Shown here: positions 1 to 9,171 of the stretch, piece by piece
Layout: every line of letters starts with the position of its first letter
Position numbering within the stretch: position 1 is the first letter of the stretch
From: CADEEN01 sp963840805
GTDB lineage: Bacteria; Pseudomonadota; Gammaproteobacteria; Burkholderiales; Burkholderiaceae_C
Assembly: GCA_963840805.1 (NCBI GenBank)
Contig: CAWJAJ010000017.1
Span: 372,001 to 436,000 of the forward strand
DNA: 64,000 bases
Direction of reading: 5' to 3'
The notes under the pieces: model-generated
What the model saw: only the letters and a program-made list of their open reading frames with translations
Told to the model about the DNA's origin: nothing
The model's database searches: none
Made by a program: the position numbers and the translations under genes

Positions 1-610
1 CCAGCGCGCCGCCGCGGTAGGGCACGTGCACGATGTCGATGCCGGCCATGCGTCTTGAACAGCTCGCCGGCCAGGTGCGAGGTCGTGCCGTTGCCGGCCG
101 AGGCGAAGTTCAGCTTGCCCGGATGGGCCTTGGCGTAGGCGATCAGCTCGGCCGACCGAGGTCGCCGGCAATTGCGGATTCACGATCAGCATCGCCGCGA
201 TCTCGGTCATGCGCGAGACCGGCGCGAAGTCCTTGACCGGGTCGAAGCGCAGGTTGCCGTACAGGCTGGCGTTGATCGCGTGCGTGCCGTTGGTGCCGTA
301 CAGCAGCGTGTAGCCGTCGGGCGCCGCGCGCGCGACGAGCTCCGCGCCGAGATTGCCGCCGGCGCCGGCCTTGTTCTCGATCACGATCGGCTGGCCCAGC
401 GCCTTGCGCGACCCTGGGCATGATCAGCCGCGCCAGGTTGTCGGCGCCACCGCCTGCCGGGAACGGCACGATCAGGCGCACCGGCTTGTCCGGATAGGCG
501 GGCTGGGCCACGGCGGCGGTGCCCGTCAGCGCCAGGCCCGAGGCCAGCAGCAACGCGCCGACGACGCGTGTGAACCGGAATGCCGATGCGGCCATGCGCA
601 GGTCCTTCAT
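1..610 (-). CDS. Bug-family tripartite tricarboxylate transporter receptor, partial, frameshifted
   Basis: Periplasmic solute receptor of the Bug/TctC family, which binds small carboxylates for a TTT-type importer or for sensing. The ATG at 610 opens a signal peptide (hydrophobic run ending in an AVAQP cleavage-type site), followed by the family hallmark PVRLIVPFPAGGGADNLAR. Later matches in other frames (an EN-AGAGGN-like loop, then LAGELFKTHAGIDIVHVP-like text) show the full fold continues off the left edge. Three +1 breaks occur near 400, 160 and 50; removing one base at each restores the family sequence. The start overlaps the MaoC stop in an ATGA, so the two are co-transcribed. Transporter partners are not visible, and such receptors are often orphan. 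Confidence 0.85.
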
Positions 611-1095
611 GCCGCGGCACCGGTGTCGCGGCAGCGGATCAAGGTCATCGCCTTGAGCGTCATCACCACCTCGCCACGCTGGTTGATCATTTGATTGACC
701 GTGTGCACCAGGCCGCGATCGGGCTTGCTGCGCGAGCGCCGGGCCTCGGTGACGGTGACGCGCAGCGAGAGCTGGTCGCCCGGGCGCACCGGCGCCAGCC
801 AGCGCAACTCGTCGACGCCCGGCGAGCCCAGCCCGGCCGCGCGCGGCAGGAAGTGGTCGACCAGCAGCCGCATCATCAGGCTGCCGGTATGCCAGCCGCT
901 GGCGATGACGCCGCCGAACGGGCCGTCGGTGGCGCGCTGCGGGTCGACATGGAACGGCTGCGGATCGAACTGCCGGCCGAAGGCGACGATGGCCGCCTCG
1001 TCGACCGCGATCGGCCCGTATTCGACCGCCGCCCCGGGCGGGTAGTCCTCGAAGTGGCGCGCCTCGATGGCGACGGGCAGATCCTGATTGGCCAT
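607..1095 (-). CDS. MaoC-family (R)-specific enoyl-CoA hydratase-like protein
   Basis: Intact 162-residue hot-dog-fold protein. The stretch FGRQFDPQPFHVDPQRA carries the Asp/His hydratase motif (about residues 34-50), followed by the family segments GPFGGVIASGWHTGSLMMRL and WLAPVRPGDQLSLRVTV. Members hydrate or dehydrate enoyl-CoA thioesters in the cytosol. The ATG at 1095 is preferred over an upstream extension because the family starts close to the conserved HFEDYPPG element. It overlaps the downstream Bug receptor start by four bases, suggesting an acyl-CoA or carboxylate utilisation operon. The substrate cannot be told from sequence. Confidence 0.85.
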   Translation of the reverse strand: MANQDLPVAIEARHFEDYPPGAAVEYGPIAVDEAAIVAFGRQFDPQPFHVDPQRATDGPFGGVIASGWHTGSLMMRLLVDHFLPRAAGLGSPGVDELRWLAPVRPGDQLSLRVTVTEARRSRSKPDRGLVHTVNQMINQRGEVVMTLKAMTLIRCRDTGAAA

Positions 1096-1115
1096 GGGCG
1101 CGCGGGGTCCGATGA

Positions 1116-2712
1116 GTGTATGGGGCCAGCGTGCTGAGCCGGGCGCGGCGTTCGGCAGCGAACGCACGCAATTTACCGCGAGCGCGACAGGCCCCGGAGG
1201 AGGGATTTATCAACGCCGAGGCGCAGCGCGAGTTCGACCTGGCGATGGCGTACTTCCACTCGTTCGCCTGGGAGCAGATCAAGGCACCGCTCGATCGCAC
1301 GCTGCAGGCCGACGCGGCCTGCGGGATGGCCCACTGGGTGCGCGCGCTGGCCTCGCTCGACAACCCCTTCGTCTGGCCCGGCAACGTGCTCGCCCAAGAC
1401 GCTGGCCGACGGCGCCGGCGCTGATCGAGCAGGCGCGCAAGACGGGCCTGGCCAGCCAGCGCGAGCGCGACTACGTCGATGCGCTGGCGGTCTTCTTCCA
1501 GGACGCCGACAAGCTCAACCACCGCACGCGCGCCAAGGCGCTGGAGGTCGGCGCTCGAAAAGCGTGGCCGCCAAGTACCCCGAGGACAGCGAGGCGACCA
1601 TCCTCTACGGCGCTGGTGCTGTCGGCCAACTTCGACCCGACCGACAAGCAGTACGCGCAACCAGCTCGCGCGCCGCCAAACTGCTCGAGCCGATCTTCAC
1701 GAAGCAGCCCGACCACCCCGGCGCCGCGCACTACCTGATCCACAGCTACGACTACCCGCCGCTGGCCACGCAGGGGCTCGCCGGCGGCGCGGCGCTACAG
1801 CAAGATCGCTCCCGGCGCGCCCGCACGCCCAGCACATGCCTTCGCACATCTTCACGCGCGTCGGCGCCTGGAGCGATTCCGTCGCGGCGAATTCGGCCTC
1901 GGCGAAGGCCGACACGGCCAGCCGGCCCCAACACATTGCATGCCTACGACTACATGATCTACGCGCACCTGCAGATGGGGCAGGATCGCGGCGGCGCAGG
2001 CGGTGCGCGACAGTGCCATCGCGATCGCCAAGCGGCCCGACAACTTCGCGGCCGCGTACGCCTATGCCGCGATACCGGCCCGGCTGGCGCTCGAACGCGG
2101 CGACTGGGCCGCGGCGGCCAAGTTGCCGCTGACGCCGGCAGCCGACGCCTACCCATGGGCCAAGTACCCGCAGGCCGAAGCGGGCAACGCCTATGCGCGC
2201 GCGCTGGGGGCGGCGGCGCTGCGCGATGCGGCGGCGGTCGACGGCCGAACTCGCGCGCCTGGCAGCGCCTGCGCGACGCGGCCAGCGAGCTGCAAGATCG
2301 GCTACTGGGTCGAGCAGATCGGCATCCAGATCGATGTCGTGCGCGGCCTCGCCGCCTTCAAGGCGGGCCAGACGGAGACCGGCATCGCCGGCCTGCGGAA
2401 GGCCGCCGACCGCGAGGACGCGACCGAGAAGCACGTCGTGACGCCGGGGCCGATGCTGCCGGCGCGCGAGGTGCTCGCCGCGCGCGCTGCTCGAACGCGG
2501 CGATGCGGCCGGCGCGCTGCGTGAATTCGAGGCCGTGCTGCGCAAGGAGCCCAACCGCCTGCGCGCGATGGCCGGCGCGGCAGTCGCGGCCGAGCGCGCG
2601 CGGCGATGCGCAGAAGGCGCGCGACTACGCCGACAAGGTCTCGCGACAGACCGCGCAAGCCGATGTCGGCATGCCCGGCCTGCAGCTCGCGCGGCAATCG
2701 GTGACGCGATGA
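1116..2712 (+). CDS. TPR-repeat protein, multiply frameshifted
   Basis: About 530 residues of a TPR-containing protein can be read only by hopping frames roughly every 50-150 bases. The rejoined text begins NAEAQREFDLAMAYFHSFAWE and runs through helices such as HPGAAHYLIHSYDYPPLA and HAYDYMIYAHLQMGQDRA to KARDYADKVSRQTAQADVG. This matches secreted or cytosolic TPR proteins of unknown function widespread in Proteobacteria. Nearly every break is cured by removing one base, typically just before a GCGCT-like string. The true start is unclear: no clean signal peptide is visible around 1116-1200. The stop overlaps the next ATG (ATGA at 2709), so the two TPR genes are coupled. Confidence 0.7.
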
Positions 2713-3236
2713 GCGGGCGCGGCGGCGGGACCCGCGTCGCTGCCGGCGTTGCTGCTGGCCTCGGTGCTCGCGCTGGCGGCGGGTGCCGCCGGCGGCATCG
2801 AGAGCGATCCGCTGCCGGTGCCCGAGGCCGGCTCTCGCGCCGAACGCCGTGCGCCTTTACAACGACGGCGTCGCGCTGCTGGTGGCGCGAAAGTTCGCCG
2901 AGGCACAGCAGAAGTTCGAGGCCGCGCTCGGCGCTCGACGAGCGCCTCGCCGAGGCCCACAACAACCTCGCCTTCGCGCTGCGCATGCAGGGGCGGCAGA
3001 ACTTCGCGGCGTCGCTCGCGCATTACGACCGCGCGATCGAACTGAAACCCGATCTCGCGCAGGCCTACATGTACCGCGGCGTGCTGTTCATGCAGCAGGG
3101 CGACACGGTGCGTGCGCGCCAGGACCTCGAACGCCTGCGCCGCCTCGACGCCCGGCTCGCGGCCGATCTTCAGCGTGTCGTCGAAGGCGCCGAGGAGGGC
3201 CAGGGCCGCGGCGGCGTCGCGGCGCAGTACGACTGA
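2709..3236 (+). CDS. Small exported TPR protein, frameshifted
   Basis: Starts at the ATG overlapping the stop of the preceding TPR gene. The rejoined product has a hydrophobic N-terminal segment (LLLASVLALAAGAAGG), hence probable export, then TPR helices NAVRLYNDGVALLVARKFAE, AHNNLAFALRMQGRQNFA and AYMYRGVLFMQQGDTVRA (about residues 45-140). Breaks lie near 2840 and at 2930-2940, where the string is repaired by deleting one G before GCGCTCG. The function is probably protein-protein contacts in the periplasm together with its upstream partner. The last 67 bases are overlapped on the opposite strand by the hydrolase gene. Confidence 0.7.
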   Translation: MSGRGGGTRVAAGVAAGLGARAGGGCRRRHRERSAAGARGRLSRRTPCAFTTTASRCWWRESSPRHSRSSRPRSALDERLAEAHNNLAFALRMQGRQNFAASLAHYDRAIELKPDLAQAYMYRGVLFMQQGDTVRARQDLERLRRLDARLAADLQRVVEGAEEGQGRGGVAAQYD

Positions 3237-4051
3237 GGGGATGGCGCAATGCCTGAGCGCGGCTCGCCGACCACCTGCGCGATGACCGCGCGCCACCAGG
3301 CGGCATCGACCCGTTCGGGCCAGTCGTTGTGGTCGCTGCCCTCGATCACCACCAGGTGCTTCGGGCCGCCGAGCGCGGCGTGCAGCGCGGTGCCGAATGG
3401 CGCCGGTACGATGCTGTCGTGCTCGGCGACGGCGACGACGACCGGGCGCGCGAATGCCGCCAAGCGGGCCTGCGTGTCGTAGTCGTCGCGCAGCAGCCAC
3501 TTCACCGGCAGCCACGGATAGTGATGGGCACCCAGGCGCGCGAGCCGATCCCACGGCGTGATCAGCAGCAGCCCCGCGGTGAGATCCGCGTGCCGCGCAC
3601 CGGCGGCGGCAGCCACCGCCGCGCCGAGCGATTCGCCGGCCAGCAGCAGCGGGGCACCGTACTGGCGATGGGCCAGCGCCACCGTCGCTTCGGCATCCGC
3701 GACAAAGCTCGCCTCGCCGAGCAGGCCGGCACGCGGGCCGTAGCCCGGATACTCGGCCAGGATCACGCGCCAGCCCAACGGCGCCAGCGCCTGCGCGTAG
3801 AACGCGCGATGGCCGACATGCCCGGCGTTGCCGTGAAAGACGATCACGGTGCCGCGCACGGCGCCCGCCGGCTCGGCCACCAGGCCGCGAAAGTCCTGTG
3901 ACGAGGGCCACGCGCGCAGCCCGGCACGGGCCACGTCGTCCACCGTCGCCCGGGCCGGAAAGTAGAGCATCCGGTCCTGCCGCAGGTAGATCGCCGCCAG
4001 GAACACCAGCCAGACGAAGATGATCGCAAGCACGGTGGCCATGGCTTTCAT
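3170..4051 (-). CDS. Membrane-anchored alpha/beta hydrolase
   Basis: A 293-residue hydrolase. An N-terminal hydrophobic anchor (MATVLAIIFVWLVFLAAIYL) is followed by QDRMLYFP, typical of BEM46/YfhR-like hydrolases. The oxyanion region is VFHGNAGH, the nucleophile elbow GESLGAA (about residue 150), the acid AEHDSIVP and the histidine GSDHNDW near residue 240, so the catalytic triad is complete. The ATG at 4051 puts the anchor directly at the N-terminus. The last ~20 codons overlap the convergent TPR gene and look less natural; either the tail is real overlap or a base error has displaced an earlier stop. Substrate unknown. Confidence 0.8.
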   Translation of the reverse strand: MKAMATVLAIIFVWLVFLAAIYLRQDRMLYFPARATVDDVARAGLRAWPSSQDFRGLVAEPAGAVRGTVIVFHGNAGHVGHRAFYAQALAPLGWRVILAEYPGYGPRAGLLGEASFVADAEATVALAHRQYGAPLLLAGESLGAAVAAAAGARHADLTAGLLLITPWDRLARLGAHHYPWLPVKWLLRDDYDTQARLAAFARPVVVAVAEHDSIVPAPFGTALHAALGGPKHLVVIEGSDHNDWPERVDAAWWRAVIAQVVGEPRSGIAPSPQSYCAATPPRPWPSSAPSTTR

Positions 4052-4180
4052 CGGCGTCTCGTTCAGGCGGGGCACGGGGACCGTGGATGTCGCGACTTCG
4101 CCATCGTGCACCACGCGGCAGCCGGCGCGGTGGCGATAATGCGCCGGAGCCCGCGGCGCCCGCCGAACGAACCACACACG

Positions 4181-4888
4181 ATGAAGATCCTGCGCTCGGA
4201 CCTGCCGCACTGCCCCGAGTTGTACGGCGCGGTGGTCGTGATCGACGTGCTGCGCTCGTTCACGACGGCGGCCTATGCCCTCGCGCAAGGCGCCAGCGAG
4301 GTGATCGCCGTCGACTCGGTCGACGCTGCCCGCGCGCTGCGTGCGCGCGATCGCGAGGCGCTGGCCATCGGCGCCGTCGGTGGCGGCGCACCCGCCCCCG
4401 GCCTCGACGTGGGCAATTCACCGTCGCTGATCGCCGCGCTCGACCTGCGCGGGCGCCGCGTGATCCAGTACACCGCCGGCGGCACGCGCGGGCTGGTGGC
4501 GTGCGATCACGCCGGCGTGCTGCTGGCGGCCAGCATGGTCTGCGCCGGTGCGACCGCGGCCTACCTGCGCGCGTTGGCGCCGCCTTCGGTCACGCTGGTG
4601 GTCACCGGCACCTGGTCGGACCGCGACGGCGACGAAGACCACGCCTGCGCCGACCTGATCGAGGCGCTGCTGCGCGGCGACGATCCACCGCGCGCGCCGT
4701 ACGCCGCACGGGTGCGCGATTCCGACTTCGGGCGCCGCTTCAGCGCCGGCACCGACCCGCACCTGCCTGCCGCCGATCTGGACTGCTGCGCCGCCGTGGA
4801 CCGCTTCGACTTCGCGCTGCCGATCCGGCGTGCGCCCGGCGGCATGGTGATTCGCTGCGCGCGCGGGCCTGCCGTGGCGGACCGTTAG
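4181..4888 (+). CDS. 2-phosphosulfolactate phosphatase (ComB) family protein
   Basis: Intact 235-residue member of the ComB family: VVVIDVLRSFTTAAYALAQG (residues 14-33), IGAVGGGAPAPGLDVGNSP (60-78) and IQYTAGGTRGLVAC (90-103) are the diagnostic glycine-rich and acidic motifs. Characterised ComB enzymes dephosphorylate 2-phosphosulfolactate. No other sulfolactate or coenzyme M gene is nearby, so the physiological substrate here is uncertain. It is divergent from the hydrolase upstream and convergent with the phosphoesterase gene, overlapping its end by four bases. Confidence 0.85.
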   Translation: MKILRSDLPHCPELYGAVVVIDVLRSFTTAAYALAQGASEVIAVDSVDAARALRARDREALAIGAVGGGAPAPGLDVGNSPSLIAALDLRGRRVIQYTAGGTRGLVACDHAGVLLAASMVCAGATAAYLRALAPPSVTLVVTGTWSDRDGDEDHACADLIEALLRGDDPPRAPYAARVRDSDFGRRFSAGTDPHLPAADLDCCAAVDRFDFALPIRRAPGGMVIRCARGPAVADR

Positions 4889-5821
4889 ACCACGCGGGCA
4901 ACGCAGGCGTCAACTGGCATTGGCGGGCCGGCAACGCACGTCGCGGCTCTGGCGCCGGCCATCGCGGCAGCCCAGTCGATGATCTCGAGGCGACCGTCGG
5001 CATGCTCGGCCAGCGCAGTCAGGCTTTCGACCCAGTCGCCGTCGTTCGCGTACAGGATCCCATCGATGTCGCGAAGCTCGGCGTGGTGGATATGCCCACA
5101 CACGACGCCCTGCACGCCGCGATGCCCGGCCTCGCGCGCGACGGCCGTCTCGAAGTCGCTGACATAGCTGACTGCTCGCTTGACCTTGAGCTTCAGGTAC
5201 TTGGACAGCGACCAGTACGGCAACCCCAATCGCGCGAAGCGAGTTGAGGTGCCGATTCAGCCGCAGGGTGAACTCATACATCGAGTCGCCCACAAGGGCC
5301 AGCCACCTGGCGCACTGGATGACACCGTCGAACAGGTCACCGTGCGTGACCCAAAGCTTGCGGCCATCCGCCGTCTCATGAATCCAATCCTCGACCACCT
5401 CGACGCCGCCGAAGTGGTGAATCACGTAGCGGCGCGCAAATTCGTCGTGGGTGCCTGGCACGAAAGTCACACGCGTGCCCTTGCGGGCCTTGCGCAGCAC
5501 CTTCTGAAAGACATCGTTGTGGGTCTGTGGCCAGTACCACTGGCGTCGCAACTGCCAGCCATCGATGATGTCGCCGACAAGAAACAGCGTGTCGCACTCG
5601 GTGCGCTTCAGGAAGTCCAGCGGTGCCCGGGCCTGGCCGCCGGGCGTGCCAAGGTGCAGGTCGGAAATCCAGAGCGTTCGAAATCTCAGGCGGCCTTGCG
5701 GGCCGTCATCGTCGTCCTCGCGAGGGGTCGGCTGGAGCGGGCTCCGCGCAGGAGAAGGTGAGTCGTCGCGTCGCATGCCGTCCGATGCTGTGGCGCCGAG
5801 ATGCCCAATGGACGGCGGCAT
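4885..5821 (-). CDS. LpxH-like calcineurin-type metallophosphoesterase, one frameshift
   Basis: Similar to the UDP-2,3-diacylglucosamine diphosphatase-like group of the calcineurin superfamily. The metal-ligand motifs appear in order: SDLHLGTPGGQA (near residue 52), VGDIIDGWQLRRQWYW (82), PGTHDEF (120), THGDLFDG and, after a frame break near 5235, VCGHIHHAE. The third motif is normally GNHDE; here Asn is replaced by Thr. The first half reads 5821 to about 5235, the second about 5229 to 4885. It may act on lipid A precursors or another pyrophosphate. It lies upstream of, and in the same direction as, no close partner; ZntB follows on the same strand further right with its own start. Confidence 0.78.
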
Positions 5822-5909
5822 CGTGTCGCCTTCGTGAATCGTCGTGGCATGGCGTCAACTCACGACGCGTCGTACTTCGTCACGAACTTGTCGCGCACGG
5901 ACCGTACGC

Positions 5910-6914
5910 TCAGTCGCGCCTGCGGAAGGACCACCAACCGGCCGCCAACGTGAAGAGGGCGACGATCAGCACGACGACGAGAAAGCCGTGCGCGCTCTCG
6001 GCCAGCGGTATGCCGCCGACGTTCATGCCGAACAGGCCCGCGGTGATGTTGATCGGCAGCGCCAGCACGGTGACCACCGTCAGCGTGAAGACGCTTCGAT
6101 TCGTCTGCTCGCCGACCCGCGCGGCCATTTCTTCCTGCAGCAACTTGATGCGTTCCTGGAGCGCTGCCAGGTCTCGCAGCACCAAGGAGAATTCCTCGGT
6201 GGCCTGGCGCAGCTCGTCGAGGTCGTGCTCGGCGATCCACTGGGGCGGCTCGCGCAGGAGGCGGAACAAGGCCCCCGGCTCGGGCGCCAACAGGCGTTGC
6301 AGGCGCACCAGGACGCGCCGCAACTTGCCGAGTTCACTGCGCTTTTGGGTCAGGCGGCCCTCGAGGAGACTGTCTTCGACATCATCCACACGCAGGGTGG
6401 CCTCGCGCACGATGCGCACGAGCACGTCACCCTGGTCATTGAGCAGGTGATTCAGTAGCGACACGGTCGAGCCGAAGCGGTGCCCTTCCCTGACCGCCTG
6501 ACGCAGGCGATCGATCGATCGCAAGGGATGCACGCGGGCGCTGACCGCCACGCGCTGGTCGACCGCCAGCCAGAGCGTCTTGATCTCGGAAGGATCGAAC
6601 GAGAACTCGTAGGCAACATCGTTGACGACCGCCGTCAGGCTGTTTCCCGCCTGCTCGATGCGGGTGGAGCGCGAGCCGTCGCGCAGACCCTCGAAGAACT
6701 CCGGCGGTGGTCGCAGATGCGTTTCGATCCAACGCTCGGCAGACACGTCGGCCAGATTGAAGTGCAGCCACAGGAAGCCGCCCTCGGCGCCGTCACGGTC
6801 TGCGCTCAGCCAGTGCAGCGCATCGTCGAGCCCGATGTCACGGCCGCCGTCAACACCGGAGAAGACGTAGCCACAGATCAGACCATGCTGGTCCGAGCCG
6901 TACGCAGGTCTCAT
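5910..6914 (-). CDS. zntB: CorA-family zinc/divalent cation transporter ZntB
   Basis: Intact 334 residues. The long cytosolic N-terminal domain contains the region VNDVAYEFSFDPSEIKTLWL and a helical stalk from about residue 150 to 260. The C-terminus has two membrane helices separated by the signature GLFGMNVGG, the GMN loop that defines CorA/ZntB channels; the second helix is FLVVVLIVALFTLAAGWW. ZntB-type members move zinc across the inner membrane. The start ATG overlaps the ArsC stop (ATGA), so it is the downstream gene of an arsR-arsC-zntB unit. Metal preference is inferred from family resemblance. Confidence 0.88.
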   Translation of the reverse strand: MRPAYGSDQHGLICGYVFSGVDGGRDIGLDDALHWLSADRDGAEGGFLWLHFNLADVSAERWIETHLRPPPEFFEGLRDGSRSTRIEQAGNSLTAVVNDVAYEFSFDPSEIKTLWLAVDQRVAVSARVHPLRSIDRLRQAVREGHRFGSTVSLLNHLLNDQGDVLVRIVREATLRVDDVEDSLLEGRLTQKRSELGKLRRVLVRLQRLLAPEPGALFRLLREPPQWIAEHDLDELRQATEEFSLVLRDLAALQERIKLLQEEMAARVGEQTNRSVFTLTVVTVLALPINITAGLFGMNVGGIPLAESAHGFLVVVLIVALFTLAAGWWSFRRRD

Positions 6915-7405
6915 CGGGTACCGATGTCCTTGAGTTCTCGGTGCAGCGAGATCGCATCGAGCGCGTGCAAGGGCAAAGACAGCAGCAGCTCGATGCGTCG
7001 CCGCAACACGAGGGCGACGTCGAAGAACTGCTTCGCCCTCTCGTCATCCGGGCCCTTGAACGCTGCGGGATCGGGCACGCCCCAGTGGGCGCTCGTGGGC
7101 TGGCCGGGCCACACCGGGCAGGCCTCGCCGGCGGCGTTGTCGCAAACCGTGAAAACGAAGTCGAGGTCGGGCGCATCGGGCCGGGCAAACTCGTCCCAGC
7201 TCTTGCTGCGGAATCCATCCGTGGCAACCTTCAATGCTGCCAGTGCCTGCAAGGCCAGCGGGTTCACGGTCCCGGTGGGTTGGCTGCCTGCCGAATAGGC
7301 CCGGAATCGGCCCTTGGCGAGCTCGTTCGTCAAGCCTTCGGCGATGATCGAGCGGGCCGAGTTGCCGGTGCAGACGAAGAGCACGTTGTAGATCTTGTCG
7401 GTCAT
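6911..7405 (-). CDS. arsC: Arsenate reductase, low-molecular-weight phosphatase type
   Basis: 164-residue ArsC of the tyrosine-phosphatase-like class. The N-terminal P-loop is VLFVCTGNSARS (residues 9-20), with catalytic Cys and Arg, followed by AEGL and the segment DFVFTVCDNAAGEACPVWPG carrying the second and third redox cysteines. WGVPDPAAF holds the general-acid Asp. It reduces arsenate to arsenite with thioredoxin or glutathione. ATG 7405 follows AGAGGAAG-like pairing bases. The frame is open far upstream into the broken ArsR, so a naive caller would annotate a 282-residue fusion; the P-loop position shows the real start. Confidence 0.9.
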   Translation of the reverse strand: MTDKIYNVLFVCTGNSARSIIAEGLTNELAKGRFRAYSAGSQPTGTVNPLALQALAALKVATDGFRSKSWDEFARPDAPDLDFVFTVCDNAAGEACPVWPGQPTSAHWGVPDPAAFKGPDDERAKQFFDVALVLRRRIELLLSLPLHALDAISLHRELKDIGTR

Positions 7406-7409
7406 TGAG

Positions 7410-7785
7410 ACTTCCTCTTGTCGATGGGTCGCAGACACAGGCACAAGGGGCTCGGCGGCCGATGGCAACGCCCCCCTGGTCGGCGCCGCAAGCCTCCCCG
7501 CCGCAACAATGGCGGTGAGGCACTGAACGAGCGAATGGGTGCGCTCGAAAGCCGCCCGGTAGCTCAGGTGCCTGCCATCACACTGCTGGCTGGCGAACCC
7601 CGTGTTCACCAGCTCTCTCAGACGAAAGGACAGCGTGGCGGCCGGAAGCGCGAGTTCCTCGCAAGGCGCCCCGGGTGCCATCCCGCCTCGCCGGCCGATC
7701 ACCGGCGCCCTGAACATGCGCAGCCGATGCGACTGGGCCAGCGCGCCCGGGGCACGCACGACCTCGCCGATTTCAGTGCTTCCAT
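7410..7785 (-). pseudogene. ArsR-family repressor, frame-broken
   Basis: Reading from the ATG at 7785, two frames together give an ArsR/SmtB winged-helix protein: SHRLRMFRAP (helix 1), CEELALPAATLSFRLRELVN (recognition helix), RHLSYRAAFERTHSL (wing), then HCCGGEACG, a vicinal-cysteine tail typical of arsenite sensing. One base appears missing near 7762 and another near 7515. The middle segment is in frame with arsC. It would bind upstream of itself and control arsC and zntB. Either a decayed gene or sequence errors; unlike most breaks in the window these look like deletions. Confidence 0.65.
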
Positions 7786-7855
7786 CCTGATGGAAAGATG
7801 TGACCGCGCGATGACACGGCGTGAGCTCTATCTGGCACGCGCCGGGACCCCAGGT

Positions 7856-8005
7856 TCATCTGGGCCTCACCGGCACGATGTCGTGACCCGGATCGGCGGG
7901 CGTCGCGACGTCGAGATCGACAGACAGCGCATCGTTGCCAACGTTCGCGAGGCAGGCCCCAGTTGCGAGTACAACGCGCCCGGTAGCGATGTCGGTGGCT
8001 TTCAT
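7856..8005 (-). CDS. 49-residue hypothetical protein coupled to the glycosyltransferase
   Basis: Begins with the four-base ATGA overlap with the glycosyltransferase stop and reads MKATDIATGRVVLATGACL and on to a TGA at 7856. The overlap is the same style as the upstream gene pair, which argues for translation. No recognisable domain; one Cys, acidic second half (SVDLDVATPADPGHD). It could also be the remaining N-terminus of a longer gene lost by rearrangement or frameshift. Confidence 0.4.
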   Translation of the reverse strand: MKATDIATGRVVLATGACLANVGNDALSVDLDVATPADPGHDIVPVRPR

Positions 8006-9171
8006 GCCACCAAGCTTGCGGTGCTCGATGACAAGTGTGTGGTGGCCGGCACCGCCGCGGCACGCAGCAGATCCGCAAGAATCTCCGGCAGTTCGAACAG
8101 TGCGCGGTTGTCGATCCGTCGCACGCGAGCGCGAAACGCGGGCAGCCGATCGATCAGGTCGCCGGCTGCAGGCCGCAGCTCGCGCAGCGACTTCAACACC
8201 AGCCCGACGCCGTTTTCGCTGACCCATTGGGTGTTGTAGCGCTCCTGCGGCATGGTCCAGGCATTGCGGAACGTGATGACCGGCAGACCCATGTGCACCG
8301 CCTCGCTCAAGCAGCCTGGGCCGGGCTTGCCGATGAAGTAGTCGGCAAGCCGCATGAAGCGCGTCACCTCCGAGGTGAAGCCGACCGTTGCGTGGCCGTC
8401 GCAGCGGCGCCGGGCTTTCAGCCGCGCAGCCAAGGGCCGGTTGTGCCCGCACATCAGGATCAACTGCATGTGCGCCAGATCCTTGGCGATGCGCAGCATT
8501 TGCATCGACCCTTGCCCGCCGAACATTACCAGTCCGGTGGCACGCTGCGGGTCGAGCCCCAAGGCGCGCAACTCCGTCTCGCGATCGATGCGCACCGGCT
8601 CGTAGAACGCCGGTCGCAGGATCATTCCCGATGTCAACGAGATCTGTCGGTCTGCATAGCCGGCTTCGCGCACCTGGGCGACGGCTCGCGCGCTGCCGCA
8701 CACGAAGTGCTGGTCCTGGCCGGGTTCGATCCAGAAGTGCGGTGGATGATCTGCCATGTCGGTCAGCACCGTCACATACGGCACCCCGGGCAGCGTGCAC
8801 ACGACCGATTCGTAGAGCGCGCGATTGAAGTTCGGCACCAACGAGACGACGAGATCGGGTTCGGTGGCCAGCCAGTGCTGTTGCAGGGAACGCAACAACG
8901 CGCCGTGACCCAGTTTGATCATGCCCTGCAGCAGTTTCAGCTCCTGCGCCAGGCCGAGCGTCCAGCCGCGCGCCAGACGCATGTTGTACAAGTCTTCGGG
9001 CGCGAAACCGGTGATCCGCGTGAAGCGCCCGGACGGGTCCAGCACGTCCATGAGATTGGTCAGGCGCACCTGCCAGGGCCGCTTCTGCGCCTGGATCACG
9101 TCGCGCAAGGCCTGCGCCGCGGCGCGGTGCCCGCCGCCGGCATTGAAGTACACGAGATCGATCACGGTCAT
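8002..9171 (-). CDS. MGDG-synthase-like glycosyltransferase (GT28)
   Basis: Intact 389 residues. The N-terminal MGDG-synthase domain shows YFNAGGGHRAAAQALRD (residues 8-24) and the acceptor region NLMDVLDPSG. The C-terminal nucleotide-sugar domain shows VMFGGQGSMQMLRIAKDL (about 210-227), FTSEVTRFMRLADYFIGKPG and GCLSEAVHMGLPVITF, the GT28 donor-binding segment. Members transfer a hexose to diacylglycerol or related lipids at the inner membrane. The start overlaps the truncated decarboxylase stop (ATGA), linking glycolipid and phospholipid metabolism. The exact sugar and acceptor are not determinable. Confidence 0.85.
   Translation of the reverse strand: MTVIDLVYFNAGGGHRAAAQALRDVIQAQKRPWQVRLTNLMDVLDPSGRFTRITGFAPEDLYNMRLARGWTLGLAQELKLLQGMIKLGHGALLRSLQQHWLATEPDLVVSLVPNFNRALYESVVCTLPGVPYVTVLTDMADHPPHFWIEPGQDQHFVCGSARAVAQVREAGYADRQISLTSGMILRPAFYEPVRIDRETELRALGLDPQRATGLVMFGGQGSMQMLRIAKDLAHMQLILMCGHNRPLAARLKARRRCDGHATVGFTSEVTRFMRLADYFIGKPGPGCLSEAVHMGLPVITFRNAWTMPQERYNTQWVSENGVGLVLKSLRELRPAAGDLIDRLPAFRARVRRIDNRALFELPEILADLLRAAAVPATTHLSSSTASLVA

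Noticed and set aside
143..1660. 505-codon minus-strand open frame
   Set aside because: It chains unrelated antisense sequence of the TPR gene with one frame of the Bug receptor; only the last part is real.
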